Program-made: the position numbers and the translations under genes
Notes under the pieces: generated by a model
What the model saw: only the letters and a program-made list of their open reading frames with translations
The model's database searches: none
Told to the model about the DNA's origin: nothing
Part shown: positions 59,598-64,000 of the stretch, one piece after another
How positions within the stretch are numbered: the stretch's first letter is position 1
How the letters are laid out: each line of letters opens with the position of its first letter
Origin: Pseudomonas capeferrum
Lineage (GTDB): Bacteria; Pseudomonadota; Gammaproteobacteria; Pseudomonadales; Pseudomonadaceae
Direction: 5' to 3'
NCBI RefSeq assembly: GCF_000731675.1
Contig: NZ_JMIT01000004.1
Coordinates: forward strand, 248,001-312,000
Length of the DNA: 64,000 nucleotides

Positions 59598-59650
59598 TAT
59601 CCGTCAAGTCGCTAACTGATCGCCGTGCGTGTGCTTTAATCACAGCCATA

Positions 59651-59676
59651 AAAAAACCCGCCGAAGCGGGTTTTTT
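59651..59676. terminator. Terminator of cysNC (bidirectional)
   Basis: AAAAAACCCGC-CGAA-GCGGGTTTTTT is a strong tetraloop hairpin with A- and T-runs on both sides, 17 bp after the cysNC stop codon. Confidence 0.93.
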
Positions 59677-59692
59677 CATGCAGCTTCAGCGC

Positions 59693-61594
59693 TTAGATCG
59701 CGCCGCGCTGACGCAGCACATCCAGCACCTGCTTCACGCCTTCATCGACGCTGGTAGCCTGGGTATCAATCACCAGGTCAGCATCCAGCGGTACATCGAA
59801 CGGGAAGCTCTCGCCCGGGATGTTGTCGCCACCGGCCGCATACAGGCCCTGCGGGTCGCGCTCGCGGCAGGCGATAGGCGAGGCCTGGACGTAAACGGTC
59901 ACCAGGCGCTCCTTGCCGATCAGCGCCTTGGCCTGTTCGCGGCCTTCGGCATCCGGGGCAACGAACGCAGCCAGGGTCAGCATGCCGGCTTCGTTGAACT
60001 GGCGCGCTACATGGGCGGCACGGCGCCAGTTTTCGGTACGGCCGGCGCGGTCCTGTGGCAGGCCCTTGTTCAGGTCGTGGCGCAGGTTCTGGCCATCGAG
60101 CACGTAAACAGCACGGCCCATGTCGAACAGCTTGCGCTCCACGGCATAAGCCAAGGTGCTCTTGCCAGCGCCGGACAAGCCGCTGAACAGCACGGTGGCT
60201 GGCTGCTGGCCGAAGCGCAGGGCGCGCTCTTCGGTGGAAACGTGGGCCTGCTTGCCGTGCTGGCCGGTGCTGCCGTGTGGCAGTACTGGCGGCGCGATGA
60301 TCATGCCGGCGCCGACGGTGCCGTTGGTCAGGCGGTCGATGACGATGAACGCACCGGTGGTGCGGTTGCTGTCATAGCCGTCCAGCGCGATGGCGCTGTC
60401 CAGGGACACCTTGACCCGACCGATCTCGTTCAGTTGCAGCGCACTGGCAGCATCTTTTTCGAGGGTGTTCACATCGACCTTGTGGGTGATGCTGGCGATC
60501 GAGCCCGGCACATAGCTGGTGGCGCGCTTGATGTCGTATTTCTTGCCCGGGAGCATCGGCTCTTCAGCCATCCACACCAGCATCGCGTCAAATTGGTCGG
60601 TTACCGGCGGCACATTGTCGGCATGCACCAGCAGGTCGCCACGGGAGATGTCGATCTCGTCTTCCATGGTCAGGGTCACGGCCTGGCCTGGGCCGGCGTT
60701 TTCCAGCTCACCTTCGTAGGTGACGATGGACTTGACCCGGCTGCTCTTGCCCGACGGCAGCACGACAATTTCATCACCCTTGTGCACCACGCCGCTGGCG
60801 AGGGTGCCGGCGAAACCGCGGAAGTTCAGGTTAGGGCGGTTGACGTACTGCACCGGGAAGCGCAAGTCGGTGAAGTTGCGGTCGGCCGCCACTTCCACGG
60901 TCTCGAGGATTTCCATCAGCGCAGGGCCGGTGTACCACGGCGAACGCTCGCTGCGGTTGACCACGTTGTCGCCCTTGAGCGCCGACATCGGCACGAAGTG
61001 CAGGCTGCTCGGCGTCAGGTTGATGGCATCGGCGAACTTCAGGTAGTCGGCCTTGATTTCTTCGAAGACGCCCTCGTCGAAACCTTTGAGGTCCATCTTG
61101 TTGACCGCGACGACGATGTGCTTGATGCCCAGCAACGAGGCGATGTAGCTGTGGCGACGGGTCTGGGTCTGCACGCCATAGCGGGCATCGACCAGGATGA
61201 TCGCCAGGTCACAGGTGGACGCACCGGTGGCCATGTTACGGGTGTACTGCTCGTGGCCCGGGGTGTCGGCAATGATGAACTTGCGCTTGGCGGTGGAGAA
61301 GTAGCGGTAGGCGACATCGATGGTGATGCCCTGCTCGCGCTCGGCCTGCAGGCCGTCGACCAGCAGCGCCAGGTCGACTTCTTCGCCGGTGGTGCCGGAC
61401 TTCTTCGAATCACGGGTGATGGCTTCGAGGTGGTCCTCGTAGATCATCTTCGAGTCGTGCAGCAGGCGCCCGATCAGGGTGCTCTTGCCGTCGTCGACGT
61501 TGCCGCAGGTCAGGAAACGCAGCAGTTCCTTGCGCTCGTGCTGGGCCAGGTAGGCGAGGATGTCCTCGCTGATCAGATCAGATTGGTGACTCAT
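59693..61594 (-). CDS. cysNC: Bifunctional sulfate adenylyltransferase subunit 1 / APS kinase
   Basis: A 633-residue fusion. The N-terminal GTPase CysN (1-~430) has G1 GNVDDGKSTLIGRLLHDS, G3 DTPGHEQYTRNMATGAS and G4 NKMD, and drives APS formation by CysD. The C-terminal APS kinase CysC (~445-633) has Walker A FSGLSGAGKST, DGQNLRHDLNKGL and FVAPDAEGREQ, and makes PAPS. ATG 61594 (MSHQSDLISEDILAYL) is chosen; the 10 codons upstream come from a repeat. It is normally directly after cysD, but here 498 bp separate the two. Confidence 0.97.
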   Translation of the reverse strand: MSHQSDLISEDILAYLAQHERKELLRFLTCGNVDDGKSTLIGRLLHDSKMIYEDHLEAITRDSKKSGTTGEEVDLALLVDGLQAEREQGITIDVAYRYFSTAKRKFIIADTPGHEQYTRNMATGASTCDLAIILVDARYGVQTQTRRHSYIASLLGIKHIVVAVNKMDLKGFDEGVFEEIKADYLKFADAINLTPSSLHFVPMSALKGDNVVNRSERSPWYTGPALMEILETVEVAADRNFTDLRFPVQYVNRPNLNFRGFAGTLASGVVHKGDEIVVLPSGKSSRVKSIVTYEGELENAGPGQAVTLTMEDEIDISRGDLLVHADNVPPVTDQFDAMLVWMAEEPMLPGKKYDIKRATSYVPGSIASITHKVDVNTLEKDAASALQLNEIGRVKVSLDSAIALDGYDSNRTTGAFIVIDRLTNGTVGAGMIIAPPVLPHGSTGQHGKQAHVSTEERALRFGQQPATVLFSGLSGAGKSTLAYAVERKLFDMGRAVYVLDGQNLRHDLNKGLPQDRAGRTENWRRAAHVARQFNEAGMLTLAAFVAPDAEGREQAKALIGKERLVTVYVQASPIACRERDPQGLYAAGGDNIPGESFPFDVPLDADLVIDTQATSVDEGVKQVLDVLRQRGAI

Positions 61595-61599
61595 TGCAT

Positions 61600-61636
61600 T
61601 CAAGCTCCAAGCTGTAAGCTTCAAGCAGCAAGCTTG
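61600..61636. repeat. REP-like repeat, left flank of the cassette
   Basis: TTCAAGCTCCAAGCTGTAAG continues to CTTCAAGCAGCAAGCTTG. It contains two copies of the TTCAAGC/AAGCTG motif of the family seen at 49637 and 50800, and is inverted relative to the copy at 62064-62094. Confidence 0.65.
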
Positions 61637-61647
61637 TCGGCGTACAG

Positions 61648-61989
61648 CTAGTTAGAAATTTTGTTGATCAACCCTGCAAGCATTCTGGAGAGCTCACGGG
61701 TTTCAGTAATCCAGTCGTTGGCCAATTCAGAAGGCAAGTAACCCATTTCACCGGCAATTATCAGTTGAGCCCGCAACTCTGCGCAGGACGCCTTCGCCAC
61801 GCTTAGGAACCACGTCTTCTCCCGCGGCCCTCTGCGCTCCATCCCTTCGGCAATGTTGGAAGGGACTGAAACCGCTGCACGGGTGATGTGAGATCTGAAT
61901 CCAAAATCCCGGCAGTCGGCAAATGCCTGATACATCACAACGGCTAAATTTTTACTTCTCTGCCAAACCAGCAACTTCTCAAAATCCAC
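61648..61989 (-). CDS. Four-helix-bundle (S23/23S-IVP-type) protein
   Basis: A 113-residue protein with the typical sequence (M)DFEKLLVWQRSKNLAVVMYQAF, FGFRSHITRAAVSVPSNIAEGMERRG, FLSVAKASCAELRAQLIIAGEMGYL and a final helix to INKISN. This family forms four-helix bundles; members are encoded in 23S rRNA intervening sequences and scattered in bacterial genomes, with no settled function. The start is GTG at 61989, supported by GGGAG 8 nt upstream. It sits in the same direction inside the cysD-cysNC operon. Confidence 0.88.
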   Translation of the reverse strand: MDFEKLLVWQRSKNLAVVMYQAFADCRDFGFRSHITRAAVSVPSNIAEGMERRGPREKTWFLSVAKASCAELRAQLIIAGEMGYLPSELANDWITETRELSRMLAGLINKISN

Positions 61990-62063
61990 TGCAGACACTC
62001 CCTGTGCGCCCGCAGTGCAGGCGGCAGTCCACAAAAATCAGAAGCTACTCGTTCTGCTTCTGT

Positions 62064-62094
62064 CTTGCAGCTTGCCGCTTGTAACTTGAAGCTT
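62064..62094. repeat. REP-like repeat, right flank of the cassette
   Basis: CTTGCAGCTTGCCGCTTG continues to TAACTTGAAGCTT. It is the inverted counterpart of 61600-61636. Its end runs into the cysD stop codon (62093-62095). Confidence 0.65.
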
Positions 62095-63010
62095 AGAAAT
62101 AGCCTTGGCGTTTCTTGTCTTCCATGGAGCCGGCGCCATCGTGGTCGATGACACGGCCCTGGCGTTCGGACGTACGGGTCAGGAGCATTTCCTGAATGAT
62201 GTCCGTCAGGGTCTCGGCTTCCGACTCGACAGCGCCCGTCAACGGGTAGCAACCGAGGGTACGGAAACGCACCTTCTTCTTGACGATGCGGGCTTTCTCT
62301 TCCTCGGAGAGGTGCTCGAGAATGCGCTCGTCGTCGATCATGATCAGGGTGCCATTCTTCTCGATCACTTCACGCTCGGCGGCGAAGTACAGCGGCACGA
62401 TCGGGATGCCTTCGAGGTAGATGTACTGCCAGATGTCCAGCTCGGTCCAGTTCGACAGCGGGAAGACGCGGATCGACTCGCCCTTGTTGACCTTGCCGTT
62501 GTACACGTTCCACAGCTCGGGGCGCTGGTTTTTCGGGTCCCAGCGGTGCTTGCTGTCACGGAACGAGTAGACGCGCTCCTTGGCCCGGGACTTTTCTTCG
62601 TCACGGCGGGCACCACCGAAGGCGGCGTCGAAACCATGCTTGTCCAGCGCCTGCTTGAGGCCCTGGGTTTTCATGATGTCGGTGTGCTTGGAGCTGCCAT
62701 GGGTGAAGGGGTTGATGCCCTGCGCCACACCCTCGGGGTTGACGTGGGTGATCAGTTCCAGGCCCATTTCCTCGACCATCTTGTCGCGGAAGCTGTACAT
62801 CTCCTGGAATTTCCACTGGGTGTCGACGTGCATCACCGGGAACGGCAGCTTGCCCGGGAAGAAGGCCTTGCGCGCCAGGTGCAGCATCACGGCGGAATCC
62901 TTGCCGATCGAGTACAGCATCACCGGGTTGTCGAACTCGGCGGCCACCTCGCGGATGATGTGGATGCTCTCCGCCTCCAGCTGTTTCAAGTGCGTCAGTT
63001 TGTCGACCAT
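62093..63010 (-). CDS. cysD: Sulfate adenylyltransferase subunit 2
   Basis: A 305-residue ATP-sulfurylase catalytic subunit converting sulfate and ATP to APS with CysN. It has the PP-loop MLYSIGKDSAVMLHLARKAF (SxGKDS), THGSSKHTDIMKTQGLKQAL, FGGARRDEEKSRAKERVYSFR and the C-terminal GRVIDHDGAGSMEDKKRQGYF. It is first gene of the assimilatory sulfate operon. The 174-bp upstream gap ends in a partial REP; no CysB site could be defined. Confidence 0.97.
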   Translation of the reverse strand: MVDKLTHLKQLEAESIHIIREVAAEFDNPVMLYSIGKDSAVMLHLARKAFFPGKLPFPVMHVDTQWKFQEMYSFRDKMVEEMGLELITHVNPEGVAQGINPFTHGSSKHTDIMKTQGLKQALDKHGFDAAFGGARRDEEKSRAKERVYSFRDSKHRWDPKNQRPELWNVYNGKVNKGESIRVFPLSNWTELDIWQYIYLEGIPIVPLYFAAEREVIEKNGTLIMIDDERILEHLSEEEKARIVKKKVRFRTLGCYPLTGAVESEAETLTDIIQEMLLTRTSERQGRVIDHDGAGSMEDKKRQGYF

Positions 63011-63141
63011 GGCTACTCACGAAAAACGATCTTATGGACGGCCTGCGGGCCGTGTTCGAGCGAGCCACTTTATCACAGCGGCTGCTTCTATTTAGGAGGC
63101 GGGCTAGATCGAAACAATCTAACGATATGACTGGGGGTTTG

Positions 63142-63178
63142 GGGGAAATGGGGCCGCTTTGCGGCCCTTCGCGGGCAA
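63142..63178. repeat. Partial REP downstream of the Nif3 gene
   Basis: GGGGCCGCTTTGCGGCCCTTCGCGGGCAAGACC (63149-63181) matches one half of the P. putida REP. The stem GGGCCGC/GCGGCCC may end Nif3 transcription on the minus strand. Confidence 0.6.
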
Positions 63179-63184
63179 GACCGC

Positions 63185-63943
63185 TTAGATAGGGTTGGGG
63201 CAATCGATGAACCGGTGTTCTACGGCAAACCGCCGTGCCAGGTAATCGCCCAGTGCCTGTACGCCATAGCGCTCGGTGGCATGGTGCCCGGCGGCAATGA
63301 AGCTGATGCCGTTTTCGCGGGCACTGTGGTAGGTCTGCTCCGACGCTTCGCCACTGATGAACAGGTCGACACCAGCGGCAATCGCGGTATCGATATAGCC
63401 CTGCCCGCCCCCCGTGCACCAACCGACCCGGCGAATCATCTGCTCGCCTTCGACCAGCAACGGCTCGCGCCCCATCACCTCTTGCACCCGTTGGGCAAAA
63501 TCGCGCGCCGTGATCGGTTCGGCCAGCGAACCGACCAACCCGACCACTTTTGGGTTTTCAGGGTCCAGTGGCCCCTCCACGGTAATGTCCAGCTGGCGCG
63601 CCAACTGCACGTTGTTGCCCACCTCCGGGTGCACGTCCAGCGGCAGGTGAAACGCCAGCAGGCTGATGTCGTGCTTGAGCAGGGTCTTCAGGCGCCGCTG
63701 CTTGATACCCGTGATGCAAGGGTTCTCGCCCTTCCAGAAGTAACCATGGTGAACCAGCACCAAGTCAGCCTCGGCCTCGACGGCGGCATCCAGCAACGCC
63801 TGGCTGGCTGTGACGCCGCTGACGATGCGGCTGACCTGCGGGCGGCCCTCGACCTGCAGCCCGTTGGGGCAATAATCCTGGATCTTCGCGCTGCCCAGGT
63901 AGCGCTCGGCTTCCTCGACCAGGGTGTTCAGAGCGACGGCCAT
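63185..63943 (-). CDS. Nif3-like dinuclear metal centre family protein
   Basis: A 252-residue YbgI/Nif3 (DUF34) protein, known structurally as a toroidal hexamer with a dinuclear metal site. Metal-ligand motifs are visible: DLVLVHHGYFWKGE (HH), LAFHLPLDVHPEVGNN, and the C-terminal FIAAGHHATERYGVQ. It begins MAVALNTLVEEAERYLGSAKIQDYCPNGLQVEG. The exact function is unresolved; a GTP-cyclohydrolase-related role has been proposed for some members. GGAG lies about 8 nt upstream of the ATG. Confidence 0.93.
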   Translation of the reverse strand: MAVALNTLVEEAERYLGSAKIQDYCPNGLQVEGRPQVSRIVSGVTASQALLDAAVEAEADLVLVHHGYFWKGENPCITGIKQRRLKTLLKHDISLLAFHLPLDVHPEVGNNVQLARQLDITVEGPLDPENPKVVGLVGSLAEPITARDFAQRVQEVMGREPLLVEGEQMIRRVGWCTGGGQGYIDTAIAAGVDLFISGEASEQTYHSARENGISFIAAGHHATERYGVQALGDYLARRFAVEHRFIDCPNPI

Positions 63944-64000
63944 GAAAATCTCCTCGAAATCTGCGTTTTTGCCGGGTTCAACACCCGTATACTGGCCGCC

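Overview
This window is a chromosomal segment of a Pseudomonas, most likely of the P. putida group. The evidence is the high-GC coding sequence, proteins that look like P. putida orthologues throughout (FtsZ, SecA, LpxC, MdeA), the characteristic P. putida REP palindromes in many intergenic gaps, and a gene order that is the standard Pseudomonas order from groESL through the division and cell-wall cluster to cysD. Almost everything from 1 to 56,980 is conserved core genome, mostly transcribed on the minus strand.

Layout. 1-8,700: 5' part of groEL, groES with a sigma-32-like promoter, fxsA, a HugZ-like protein, a DUF481 outer-membrane protein, an alkyltransferase-like DNA-repair protein, AmpG, an MdfA-type exporter, MscS and YajQ. 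8,700-18,220: panE, an orphan sensor kinase, a PduO-type adenosyltransferase, a MutT-ThiE fusion, a GST, argJ and secA. 18,530-20,030: a DciA-family gene and an unrecognised two-domain beta-sandwich protein that looks like an accessory insertion. 20,030-37,950: the complete division and cell-wall cluster read from its MraZ-controlled promoter, in the order mraZ-rsmH-ftsL-ftsI-murE-murF-mraY-murD-ftsW-murG-murC-ddlB-ftsQ-ftsA-ftsZ-lpxC, with many start/stop overlaps. It makes the peptidoglycan precursors, flips and polymerises them at the septum, builds the Z-ring and commits lipid A synthesis. 38,149-43,470: rnpB, rsmI and the envelope operon lpoA-yraN-gmhA/diaA-dolP. 43,470-48,410: sspAB, the cytochrome bc1 operon petABC and rplM-rpsI. 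48,590-54,750: a Tas-type aldo-keto reductase, a GlxA-type regulator, zapE, trpS, an alpha/beta hydrolase and zapG.

54,750-59,650 is the accessory part. It starts with a 211-bp element with long terminal inverted repeats and a 28-codon ORF, then methionine gamma-lyase with its divergent Lrp-type regulator. A distinctly AT-rich islet follows (about 56,990-58,880). It holds a decayed monocot-mannose-binding-type (B-lectin) gene that can be reconstructed across two frameshifts and one stop, a small lipoprotein, a broken RES-like gene and an HTH protein that may be its former antitoxin. 59,690-63,010 is the sulfate-activation operon cysD-cysNC, unusually interrupted by a four-helix-bundle (S23-type) gene lying between two inverted REP-like repeats. 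The window ends with a Nif3-family gene.

The most promising unusual items are the reconstructable lectin relic, the cassette inside the cys operon, the 211-bp inverted-repeat element with the neighbouring microprotein, and the orphan beta-sandwich gene next to lpxC. No CRISPR array, tRNA, rRNA, integrase or transposase gene was seen.
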